Origin: Blumeriella jaapii
Taxonomy: Eukaryota > Ascomycota > Leotiomycetes > Helotiales > Drepanopezizaceae
Direction of reading: 5' to 3'
Assembly (NCBI GenBank): GCA_009599575.1
Contig: VWND01000064.1
Location: 310,001 to 374,000, forward strand
Length of the DNA: 64,000 bases
In this document: positions 33,490-42,888 of the stretch, piece after piece
Numbering within the stretch: position 1 is the stretch's first letter
Layout of the letters: each line of letters begins with the position of its first letter
Position numbers and translations under genes: made by a program
Notes under the pieces: generated by a model
What the model was told of the DNA's origin: nothing
The model's database searches: none
What the model saw: the letters and a program-made list of their open reading frames with translations, nothing else

Positions 33490-34857
33490 CAGTACGTGGA
33501 CACATGAATGTGCGCGTCGGCCCCCGACCGCGACTTTTCGCGTTTACACCAAAACACACCTCTTTTTCGCAACTACACTACTATGCCACGAACACCCGGA
33601 ACGTCTCGCCAACCCCTTGGAGACCTTTCTCCAGGGGCTAGAAATCGTATTATTGGCGGTAGAAGATTTGGGGTTCCTTATACCTGGCTTGCGGAGTCGG
33701 AAAAGTGCAGCCCATCCGCCGCGCGTTATACGGTCAAAAACGCGTCTTTACAACCCGACGGTAAATCACAACCTCGAGGACGCCCGCCTTCTCTTATTAC
33801 GGAACGCGATGGGAGGGCTATTTTCAGAGCAATTGCCCGTACGCCAAAGATTACAGCGGCCCAATTACGCTCTTCTACCGTTCCGCACGTTTCGAAGAAA
33901 ACGATATATCGATTTTTAAAGAAATCCGATATACAAAAATGGCGCTGTCGAAAACGACCTGTTTTGACCGACGAACGCGCTGCCGCGCGATTGCAATGGG
34001 CACTTCTTTACGATAATAAACCTCTTTCTTATTGGCGTCGCTGGCGCTGGTCTGACGAATGTTCAATTGAACGTGGAAAAGGAGGTCGTTGGGAGTTTGT
34101 TTATCGAGCGAAAGATTAATATTTCTATCGATTTATATTCCTTATTACTAACGCAATTTAATAGGTGAAAGCCTACAACCTTGGGCAGTTCAAGGAGAGC
34201 CTACTAAAGGTCGAACGACTATGTTTTGGGCTGCATTCGGCTGAGGAATTCGGACAGATTTGGTCGTAATACGCGGAGATCCAAATGCGACTCGTGAAGG
34301 CGTTACAGCCGCCAAATATCTCGAAGTTCTCGAAGAACACCTTCCTACGATTCTTCACGACGACAGTATTTTTATGCAAGATAACGCTCCGATTCATAAA
34401 GCGCGTTTTATTCAGGAATGGTTTCGTAATATAAATATCGAATTGGTAGATTGGCCTCTTTATTCGCCGGATCTTAATCCGATTGAAAATTTATGGAAAA
34501 TGTTGAAAGCTAAGATTATTAAGTTAAAACCTGAATTAATCGTTATGAAAGATAACGATATAACTCAGCGTTTATTAATTAGTACTGCACAAAGGGCGTG
34601 GGAGCTTTTGGAAGACCAGTTATTAAATAAACTGGCGGAGGGGATGCAGAAGAGAGTAAACGCTGTTAAAGCTGCAAATGGATGGTATACGAAATACTAA
34701 TTGAAATCGAATATTCTTTCGATTTTCAGCTTTCATTTAAGCTATTTGTATTTAAAATCGATTAATTAATGGTGGAGTTATGAAGTTGTAAAGGTAGAAG
34801 AATTTTGTTGGGGTAACGATTATTTACTGACGCGCAGATTCATGTGTCCACCCACTG
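33490..34857 (+). mobile_element. Tc1/mariner transposon, complete but inactive
   Basis: Terminal inverted repeats of about 28 bp begin CAGTACGTGGACACATGAAT at 33490; the right end (to 34857) is its near-exact inverse. TA dinucleotides flank both ends (33488-33489 and 34858-34859), the canonical target duplication. The 1368-bp length and a transposase with a DDE/D domain fit the superfamily. Confidence 0.9.
33583..34700 (+). pseudogene. Tc1/mariner transposase with lost splice donor and a stop
   Basis: The start is the ATG at 33583 (MPRTPGTSRQ). N-terminal helix-turn-helix regions (ITAAQLRSS, VSKKTIYRFLKK) precede WSDECSIERG, the first catalytic Asp. QDNAPIHKA carries the second Asp and SPDLNPIENLW the third acidic residue. 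An intron is implied between VYRAK and ESLQPW: it ends in TACTAAC...TTTAATAG at about 34163, but its expected donor reads AT instead of GT. The frame then reaches TTMFWAAFG followed by TGA (34242-34244), where relatives have Trp. Both defects are G-to-A changes of the RIP type, so this copy cannot make transposase without repair or readthrough. Confidence 0.85.
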
Positions 34858-34859
34858 TA

Positions 34860-36457
34860 TGTAGAAGTTGGGTGCCATATTGCGCGTTTTTCAGGTTCCC
34901 GAGGAAAGCCGAGCTTCGGTTTTTGAGTTCCGAGGTTCGAGAAATCGAATCTTACATACAGTACAGTACTGTACTTCTACGATGTATATACAGCATGGGC
35001 TTTAATGATAGTGGTATGTGTGTACAGTAATACTTTACTTTTCCCTCTTCTCAGAACAAATGATGAAAAATGGACTAGACTTTTCAAAGGTTTAGCGTAG
35101 ATTCTACCGCTTGCTAAACAGATTTGGAGCTGCATTTGCTACGCTGAAAGAAGGGCATCATCAAGCCTCTTTTTCTGCATGTTCAAGGTCACAAGGTGCG
35201 ACACGTGCCGTTTTCTAGAAAGGATTCGAGGGGCCTACCTGTTGATTGACTGGAGACGACAAGATACACCCCTTGCAAATGGTCGATTTAGCAACTCGTT
35301 CCGAGAGGAGGCTGGCGAGGAGGGGTGGTACTGGGGGCGGTGGATACTGTATCTGTGGGAATGCGTGTGCCCTGCTACTTGCAGTACTTTCTTTGCTGTC
35401 TTGGAGGAGAGATGCACAGTACCGTAAACCTGGGTCGGTAAGTGAGCGGGCGTGTGTGGGCTGCTGTCTGTATTTTCCTGTTGGGTGCAAGACAGGTACG
35501 TGTGTATAGGTCTATGCCTATCGCTGTAGAAAAGGAGCGGGACAGTGAGTGCCGGTTTAAGAAAGTGGTTGATGGTGAACGTAAGTATAGTAGAGGTAGG
35601 ATAGAAGAAGAATCGTTCCACGATCGTTGAATACCTCCCGCAGGTGTTTCCCACGGGCTTTCGCTGCTGAGCAGGGTTCCGAGTCTCCTCCGTTGTTCTT
35701 GTGTTGGTGAGATAGGTGTGTGTGAAGGGTGGGAGGTTGGACTGTCGTTGGGGGCACATAGTGAAAAGTGGTGAGAAGAACACTGGGTTCGTGGGCTCCT
35801 GGCGCCGATAATCTCGAGGAGATATGTACAATGCTGGATCCCTGTGACGGCGCTCGTGAAAGCAAGATACATCTAGCAGAGCACGTTGTTTCGACAGCGA
35901 GCATCGGAAAGACCGTAACGCGTGGAACATGAGGTGCTTGTCTGTATTCGATTCGAAGAGGATAACATGGAGCTAGCTATCTTCCTCAGTCTTGCTTGCT
36001 CGTGCTGCTATTTTCCTTTCCGCCGTTCCCAATCGCCGCCGTATCGTCGATGCTGAGGCGCGACCGCGAGGTGGCGTTTCGAGCTCGAGGACAACGGTAG
36101 GTAGATCGGTATGTGAACGTAGAAGAGTAGGTAAGGTAGGTAGGCATTGTACATCGCGATGTGCGCGTGATTCGAAAGCAGGTCGAGGGCGCGGATAGGA
36201 AGGGCGTGGGCGCGGAAGTAGAGAGATCGATCTGTGGACGTGTGTCTCTCTCTTATGTCTCCGAGGTCGTTGGCACGTTAAGGGTGGAGATAGATAGATG
36301 AGAGCCTTGTGGGATGGGTAGCTGAAGAAAGGACAAAACTCACGACTTCTGTTGTGTGCATCCGGTGTGTGCATCGTGGCGGGCAGCGACGACGCGACGA
36401 CCAGGCCACACATATACAGTACGTGAAGCTATTCCCAACCCCAAGGCCTTATCAAGT
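34860..36457. other. Intergenic, no convincing gene
   Basis: Long minus-strand frames (35235-35930, 35375-35872) have no recognisable domain and overlap one another. The stretch contains palindromes such as 34959-34975. I see no gene. Confidence 0.4.
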
Positions 36458-36960
36458 TCTTCTTCAGGCCCAAGCGCGCAGCTCAGATCTCAATGACAAG
36501 AACAATTCCTGGCGACGAAGAAGTGCTCAGAATTTCCCTGGCAGCGATCCGGAAGGATAGCTCCAGAACTCTTTGCTGTTGATGATGATATTATTAAACG
36601 TCTGGAGGAACGCTTCGCTGTGCAGTTAGGTCGCGAACTGTAAGCCACGGCATTCGCAGGCGACGGCGACGGCGACGACAATGATCACGAGCACGCTTTT
36701 CTCCCCTTGATTCGTTCAGGCCATCTAGCCATCCCCTCATGCCTGTCTGTATCCATGGAACGACCGACCGACCAAACCTCCCACCCTGCGCTCTTCTTCA
36801 AGCCCAAGCACGAAGCTCCGGATCTCAATGAAAAGAATATCTCCCCAACAAGGAGTGCAATCAAAAATTCCCCCGGCAGCGACCCCGAAGGATAGCTGAC
36901 AGTACTCGACGCCCCGCTGTGCAATGGAGGTCTCGTGCTGTGAACACCGGCATTCATGAG
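36458..36960. repeat. Diverged direct duplication (36458-36660 and 36798-36960)
   Basis: Both copies share a block around TTCTTCARGCCCAAGC, GATCTCAATGA, GGCAGCGA and CCGAAGGATAGCT. A second shared block reads CGCTGTGCA...GGTC...CTGT...CGGCATTC. In the first copy about 45 extra bases (near 36562-36606) interrupt the two blocks and contain an inverted LINE tail. Short frames in both copies end in GSDPEG, but I cannot support a gene. Confidence 0.6.
36572..36604 (-). mobile_element. Tiny LINE 3'-tail insertion
   Basis: Read on the minus strand, CCTCCAGACG then TTTAATAATATCATCATCAA matches the 3' terminus of the LINE family (compare 15886-15917). It sits in only one of two duplicated blocks, so it arrived after the duplication. 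Confidence 0.55.
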
Positions 36961-37749
36961 CGCCATGTTCCCAAGAAGGTAAGTATGAAGAGGAAAGGAA
37001 AAGAGGAACGAGGAACGGGGCGAGCGAGCCCTCTTATACTGGAGATTTTGGAAAAGGCCGCTAGTGTGCGACCATGTGATTGTTGGCTGGGCAACGGGGG
37101 CTGGGCAGCAACGCAGCAACAGGGGGTGCTATTGGCTCATTGAATACATCGTACTGTGCACACTGTGTACTGTACAACATGAGCAGAAGTCAATATTGAT
37201 TAACGTCCAGCAGAAAGCCTCCCCCCCCCCCCCCCCCCAAAAAAAACAGTCCTAGGACTACCCAAACCGGCCCATGGAAGAGAGGATCCAACGGCCGATT
37301 ACGGCCCGTTGCATTTTCGATAGAAGTAAGCAAGAGGTTTTGAAGCACAGATAGATAAATTTTTGTTCCACACAACGGGAACGTAAGAGAAAATATTTTC
37401 CCTTCCGTCGCGGGCGTTTAGAGCGTGTCTACTGTACGCACAGTAGTACTGTACATTTGAAATGCTAGTTGGATTTTGTTCATTTATTCCAGTGGACTCA
37501 CCCAAGCAAATAAAAAGTAGGTATTTGATTGAGGTGCTGTGTAGCGAGAGTCCCGAAACAAAATCGAAATTGGCTTTTCAAAAAGCAAACAACATTTGCT
37601 AGCAAAATAGGAGGAAATTGAGCTTGAACCGACCACCCACTCGTTCGCTCGTTCCATGTGTGCTAAACCACAGTCAAAACAAGTAACAAAATCGGCCGGG
37701 TCTAGGCCAAAAAACCACAGATTTCAAAATCTGGACACAGAAAACACAA
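36961..37749. other. Intergenic; poly-C run, no gene
   Basis: It includes a run of about 20 C at 37219-37238 followed by A8, and palindromes near 37150-37180 and 37438-37452. No coding signal. Confidence 0.45.
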
Positions 37750-37762
37750 CCAAAAAAATTTG

Positions 37763-37806
37763 AATATGGGATATCACCGTGGAATTGAACCACGCTAGAT
37801 TTGCTT
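37763..37806 (-). tRNA. 3' half of a second tRNA downstream of tRNA-Ala
   Basis: Directly after tRNA-Ala on the same strand, a perfect T arm CGTGG-TTCAATT-CCACG is followed by GTGATATC, which would be the 3' strand of an acceptor stem. No matching 5' half is found. A T7 run at 37751-37757 follows, and there is no earlier terminator, so one transcript probably covers both pieces. Confidence 0.5.
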
Positions 37807-37921
37807 GGACAAACTGGGAATCGAACCCAGGACCACTCCCACACGGTCAGCTCACTTCCGTTTTACCGGTATGGGCTTTGATGTATGCTAAGGGAGTATT
37901 ATACCACTAAACCATATGCCC
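37807..37921 (-). tRNA. tRNA-Ala(AGC) with a 43-nt intron
   Basis: The acceptor strands GGGCATA (37915-37921) and TTTGTCC (37808-37814) pair, with one mismatch, and include a G3-U70 pair, the alanine identity element. The discriminator base is A. The anticodon stem CTCCC/GGGAG encloses the loop TTAGCA + T with anticodon AGC at 37887-37889. An insert at 37843-37885, just 3' of position 37, is at the canonical tRNA intron site. The T arm CTGGG-TTCGATT-CCCAG is perfect, and the A and B boxes are good. The acceptor mismatch and the D arm, which resembles tRNA-Pro, make it atypical. Confidence 0.7.
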
Positions 37922-38628
37922 TGTGATTGTTTGATGTGATGACGGTGGGGATTGGACTATATGACCTAGATGGAAAAATTTCTCCTGGTAAGCGAAGGAA
38001 GGAGCACTACAGGGTGGAATTTTTGTTCCCCACAATGAGAAAGACCACGTGGCATTCCTCTTTATTCGAGGTTACTACATATATCAGTTAATGTTACAAA
38101 TCAAAGCTGGTTTCGATTTGGAAGGGTTTTCAGCTCGGTTCTGGATGATCATGCAGATACATCGTATATGTACATACATACATACTGTACATAGCGTATG
38201 TACATACAGTATTTACAGCACAGTGAATGTGTATCACGTGATACGAACACGACTTCCAACCCGTCCAGTGCTTGCCCAATGAGAGCTTACCTATACATGA
38301 TACCTGCCTGACCAGATCATCAGTATTCTCCTGTAGCCATCCACGACAGCTTTTCTTCTTCCCACACGCAACGGCGTTCCACAAAGCCGAAAAGATACTG
38401 TACATACAGTACTTACACAGTACAGTTCTGCACTGTCATGCTTTCTTCCCTGTCCATGCTCAACTGCGCCAAGTTCTCCATTGTCAAATGACCTTTCCGC
38501 TCGCCAACAATTCCAGCAACCCTAACAACAACCAACACCTTATATATGCCTACAGTTAGTAGGTAGGTAGGTATTTATGCGATGACTCGGTACTGTATCT
38601 TATCCATTGCAACGCAGCCGCACTCACT
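37922..38628. other. Intergenic, no gene seen
   Basis: AT-rich, with TACATAC/GTACTGTAC palindromes (38165-38215, 38398-38425) and no gene. Confidence 0.45.
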
Positions 38629-39168
38629 TATTCACTTATTCATTCACTTATTCACTCACTCACTCACCCACTCACTCACTCACTCACTCACTCACTCACT
38701 CACTCACTCACTCACTCACTCACTCACACACTCACTCACTCACTCACTCACTCACTCACTCACTCATTTATCCATTACTTACTCACCCACTCATTTACTT
38801 ATTTACTACTCACTACTCACTTATTCACCCACTCATTTATTCACTCATTTATTTATTCACTTATCGATCCACCCACCCACTTATTCACCCATTCATTCAT
38901 TCACTCACACTCACCCACTCACACATTTACTCACTCACTCATTCACTTATTCACTTACTTACTCACTCACTCACTCACTCACTCACCCATTCACTTACTA
39001 CTCACCCACTCACACTCACACCACTCACTCACCCACCCATCCACTCACTCACCCACTCACTCACCCATTCACTCACTCACTCACCCATTCACCCACCCAC
39101 TCACTCACCCACTCACCCACTCACCCACTCACCCACTCACCCACCCTTTCACTCACCCACTCACTCCG
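38629..39168. repeat. ACTC/ACCC microsatellite, about 540 bp
   Basis: This is built almost entirely of ACTC, ACCC and ATTC tetramers, pure ACTC in the first third and increasingly interrupted afterwards. Overlapping long open frames in two frames (Thr/His/Ser/Leu repeats) are products of the repeat. CCAAT pentamers follow at 39181-39200. Confidence 0.95.
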
Positions 39169-39675
39169 CATCTTTGCAATCCAATCCAATCCAATCCAAT
39201 GCAATCCACTGCAAAAGCCAGAATGCCTCCCGAAGAACAACAGCGAGCGACGCACAACAGTGAGCGACACACAACACCCCGGTTCAAACGCACGGCTTCT
39301 TCACCAAGGGCGGACCTCCCAGAGAGAATAGACGCGCGCGTAAAACCAGAGCCACCCCACCTACTGTACATACAGTACAATAAGTAGGCCAGTAAGAATA
39401 CGGGATTCCCCGTCCTTGCACCTGGCGAGAAAGTCTGCACCACTTGAACATGACGAAACGGGCGGCGGACCAAAAGACGGTGATGTGATACGTGCAGTGC
39501 AGGACCGCCTTCTATTAACTACAACGTGGAGTGGTATAACACATTTCCCAAGTCCCTTCACCTGTGCAAGAGAGAGAGAGCCCTGTCTGGGTCGAGAGCC
39601 GGATATCATACAAATTTCTGCGCCTGGACTGTCCGTCTCCCCAACGCCGAGAACCGACCAAACCGATCCGAATCT
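39169..39675. other. Intergenic, downstream of the MFS gene
   Basis: It contains CCAAT repeats and one palindrome pair (39363-39378). No gene recognised. Confidence 0.4.
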
Positions 39676-41336
39676 TCACGCGGCACCGCCCGCCTGAACT
39701 TTTCCCTTCAGGTTCGTCCACTTCGCACACAAGCTGAGAAGGGCCGCGATGCCGGCGCAGGCAATCGCGACAGCGTACGCAGCCTTCAATCCCTCCAGAT
39801 ATGATAACACGATGCCCGGCACGACGGCCGCGTCGAAATGGTCGCGGATCTCCGTGACCCCCACCCCCAGCACCTCGCTCGGGTCAACGGTCGGAGCGTA
39901 CTTCGACATCGAGCTTTGCAGCACGTTCGAGAGCGTGACCTGGCCGGCTGAGACGAAGAACGCACCGCCGATGGTCTGTGCGAAGAGGATCATGGCGGTG
40001 ACGGACGACAGGTCTTCGGCTTGGGCGACCGCTTGGCCCATGATGATGGGGACCTGCAGGGCAAATCCGATACCGATCCCGGAGAGCGCTTGATAGCCGA
40101 TCCAGGCAGAGGAAGGTGAGTCGACGTCGAGAGTGTAGAGGAGGCCGTTGCCGATGGTGGTGAGAACCGCTCCGCCGATCATCCAGGGCACAGCGACCCC
40201 AAAGACAGAGATCATACCGCCAGAAATGATGGTGGTGATGGTGCAACCGAGGATCAACGGAAGGTTGCGGACACCAGAGTCGGATGCGCTGACGTTCGAC
40301 ACGACTTGAAAGTAGATGGGGAGGTTGTACAGGAGAAGGAAGAAACCACCGGCGAGGAAGAAGATGAAGGCCATGCTGGACCAGATGTGACGGTCTTTGA
40401 GCAGGCGTCCCACGACCATGGCTCGCTCGCCTTGGTAATATTCGATGACGGCCCAGGCGATGAGGATCAGGCCGAAGCCGACCAGGGTCCCGATGACATC
40501 CGGGTCGCTCCACGCCTTGGTCTGCCCTCCCCACTGCAGGGCGAGGATGTAGCAGACGATGGCGGCCAGGACGACCAACGAGCCTGGCATGTCCATCTGG
40601 AGAAACTTCTCTTTGAGGGTGGCCTTCACCGGCACGGCCTGTGCGGGGGTGGTGAAGAAGAAGAGGATGATTGCGGCCGAGATGCCGCCGATGGGGAGAT
40701 TGATGTAGAAGCACCATCTCCAGCTGACCTTCTCCGCAAAGACGCCTCCCAGCAGCGGACCGATGACACTGGCGATTCCGTACGCGGCTCCCATCAGGCC
40801 GGTGAAGGCGGCGCGCTTGTCCGGTCGTGCGGAGAAGGCGATGATGGTGTAGGCTCCCGAGGCGATGCCGGCTCCCCCCAGACCGGCAATGGCGCGTCCG
40901 ACGATGAGTGCCGTCGAGTTCGGGGCGACTCCACAGATCAGAGAGCCGAGTTCAAAGATGAAGATGGCGATCAAGAAGGTGATCTTCAGCGGGAAGTACT
41001 TGTAGCCTTTGCCCCACGTCGATTGGAAGGCCCCGACGGTCAGAAAGAATGCGGCGCCGTACCATCCCACCAAGTCGAGCCCTTGGAACTCGTCCGTGAT
41101 TTTGGGAATCGCGGTCGCGACAATGGTCATGTCGAGCGCCACCTGTCGAGGGTCAGTCCATGGCCCCGGGCTCGCCGGTGGGGACTTACCAGAAAGATGG
41201 AGAGAAGCAGCGCGACGACGATGAAGGTCATGCGAAGGCCTTCGGGGTACTCGCCCTCCTCCTGATCGCCCTCGGGCACCACTGCCTCGCTCTGGACTGC
41301 GTCGGCGTCGTTGTTCGTGGTTGGTCTGCCCTCCAT
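39676..41336 (-). CDS. MFS exporter, DHA2 (14-TMS) drug:proton antiporter family
   Basis: This is a plasma-membrane proton-coupled efflux pump of the DHA2 type; such pumps often export toxic or secondary metabolites, but the substrate here is unknown. Exons are 41190-41336 and 39676-41142 with a 47-bp intron, giving 537 residues, the usual length. An acidic cytosolic N-terminus ([12 protein letters not shown]) precedes about 14 membrane segments. [17 protein letters not shown] is the family's TM1 signature (motif D1). [10 protein letters not shown] corresponds to motif [11 protein letters not shown] to motif B and [14 protein letters not shown] to motif C of TM5. The ATG at 41336 is the best start: the frame is open further upstream, but only through an inserted LTR. 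An LTR retrotransposon has landed 21 bp before this codon, probably inside the 5' UTR. Confidence 0.92.
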
Positions 41337-41357
41337 GCTGCTCGCCTTGTCGACTTG

Positions 41358-41362
41358 GTGGT
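41358..41362. repeat. Left 5-bp target duplication (GTGGT) of the LTR element
   Basis: GTGGT here matches GTGGT at 50029-50033, directly outside the other LTR. A 5-bp duplication is normal for Ty3/gypsy integrases. Confidence 0.85.
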
Positions 41363-41494
41363 AGAAGAATGGGACAAGGTAGTTCTTGAGATCGGGGATG
41401 TATTGTTCTAAAAGAGTGGAAGTCTCAGAAAAGTTTAAGTACAGATTGTGCGGGTCCGTGCCCTTAGTCTCGCTTAATGCCTCAGGCCATAACA
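41363..41494 (-). repeat. 3' LTR (132 bp)
   Basis: It is aligned end to end with 49897-50028. The two differ at about seven positions, all transitions. On the minus strand the LTR starts TGTTATGGCC and ends CATTCTTCT. GC content is near that of genes, unlike the element interior. It lies 21 bp upstream of the exporter ATG on the same strand. Confidence 0.88.
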
Positions 41495-41514
41495 AATCCT
41501 TTTCTAAAAAGTTC

Positions 41515-41528
41515 TCGTCCCGAAAGCT
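41515..41528. repeat. Left 14-bp target duplication of the nested LINE
   Basis: TCGTCCCGAAAGCT here is repeated exactly at 42875-42888, flanking the LINE. Long, perfect duplications of this kind are typical of LINE integration. Confidence 0.88.
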
Positions 41529-42874
41529 AGGCCGCGAAGGCCTTCAACAAATGGTGGGACGAACTGCCCCCCGATGACATTACGATCTTCTCTGATAGCA
41601 CGGAACGATACCCAAATGGGAACAAGTTGGTTGGCTACGGCTACATAGCCTACCAGAATAAAAGAGTGATCGGCTCGGGCTGTGGGGCGATCAACACGGA
41701 GTCCCACGTCTTCGACGCGGAGGTGATAAGGGCCCGCACAGGATTGGCCAGGACGCTACGCGCGCAGCCTGCTTATACGTTCGGCCGCATTTGGCTTTGC
41801 ATCGATTCGACTTCGGTGATTTAGTGCATACGAGAGGACGCGTCATCGACATCACAATAGGCGTTCCACGAAATACAGAATATAATGCTTACATACGACG
41901 TCGGGGTCCGATGGGCCCCAGGACACATGGGTATAGTCGGCAACGAAGCAGCGGATAAACTCGCTATTTAAGGGAGCAATCAGCTCTGGGACCCGGGCAT
42001 GCCCTCCGAACCGACGATCTGTGGAATACGTTTCTATTACAGATCGATAAGAAACGACGCCAGGATCAAATAGTAGTTTAGACACAAGGACTCTTTCTCT
42101 CGGAACTATCAGCGGTGGCAACTCGAATACCGCATCAAAGACCTTTCAGAATTGCACCTATCTCGCCCGGTGTTTCATCGACTTCTGGCGCTTCGCTTTT
42201 CACACGGCGATTTCCATTGGTATTATATCAAATTCAGACACGCAGACGCGAACCTGAAATGCTCTTGCGGCAAACGCAAAGCTTTATTGCATATCGTAAA
42301 GTGCAAAAAGTTCCGAAAACGATTCCGTTACTGGCCGCAGAAGCCGGATCATCCATCCATTTCGGACACCGAAGCACTGCGATATCTTGGGAAGCTAAAC
42401 GCGAAGCAATTCGCGGAACTTTTTCATACCACTGAGTTTTACTCTTTTACCTGCTTTAGATAGACTCTGAGGCAACGTGTTGCCGTCCCAAAGGAAAAGT
42501 TTCTGATATTGTATTACTAACGTTTAAGGGTTTGGATTGAAAAGTTTTGAATTTCTCGCGCTTTTGCTTTATATAATTTCGCCGATTGGCTTGACCATTG
42601 GTTTTACGACCAACAAAAACATTCAACGGTTTTTACGTTTTGATTTTTTTCGAAGTTTTACTTTATAAACACAATGGAAAACCATCCCGCCTGTAGGAAA
42701 AAGGCTTAAATAGCGGACCTTTGTCACATATTTCTTTTATATAACTGCTTTCTCGAAGGTCTCTTATATGTAAAAATTCCCAGCTTAGCACGTTTCCAAT
42801 GCCCTTCGAGAGGCTTGAGGTAGCGCAGTTTCACTGCCCCCTCCAGACGTTAAACAATATTATCATCATCATCA
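41529..42874 (+). mobile_element. 5'-truncated LINE (RNase H-bearing, Tad1-like) with (ATC)n tail
   Basis: This 1346-bp non-LTR retrotransposon piece lies between perfect 14-bp duplications. It retains an RNase H domain, a C-terminal Cys/His motif, a 3' UTR and an ATC repeat tail (42857-42874) instead of poly-A. Its base composition is close to that of genes, so it inserted after the surrounding LTR element had been AT-converted. Confidence 0.88.
41546..42463 (+). pseudogene. LINE ORF2 C-terminus: RNase H plus Cys/His motif, with stops
   Basis: The frame reads ELPPDDITIFSD, KLVGYGYIAYQN, FDAEVIRARTGL and WAPGHMGIVGNEAADKLA, the standard order of catalytic blocks of an RNase H domain. It ends with CSCGKRKALLHIVKC, the Cys/His motif common at the end of fungal LINE proteins, and stops at 42461-42463. 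In-frame TAG/TAA codons (for example after TSVI, after SSTSQ and two after ARIK) probably derive from TGG or CAG codons by G-to-A or C-to-T change. The reverse transcriptase domain is absent through 5' truncation. Confidence 0.82.
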
Positions 42875-42888
42875 TCGTCCCGAAAGCT
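42875..42888. repeat. Right 14-bp target duplication of the nested LINE
   Basis: An exact copy of 41515-41528, immediately after the ATC tail. Confidence 0.88.

Noticed and set aside
35235..35930. 231-codon minus-strand open frame
   Set aside because: No domain, no conserved-looking blocks, and it competes with overlapping frames of similar length.
37219..37238. C20 run as possible structured element
   Set aside because: A simple homopolymer with no partner G-tract nearby; likely slippage, length uncertain.
38582..39331. Long open frames of 218-249 codons on the plus strand
   Set aside because: They are translations of the ACTC/ACCC tetramer repeat in two frames and have no non-repeat coding signal.
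40306..41265. 319-codon plus-strand open frame
   Set aside because: It is antisense to the MFS exporter, whose membrane segments and motifs are unmistakable.
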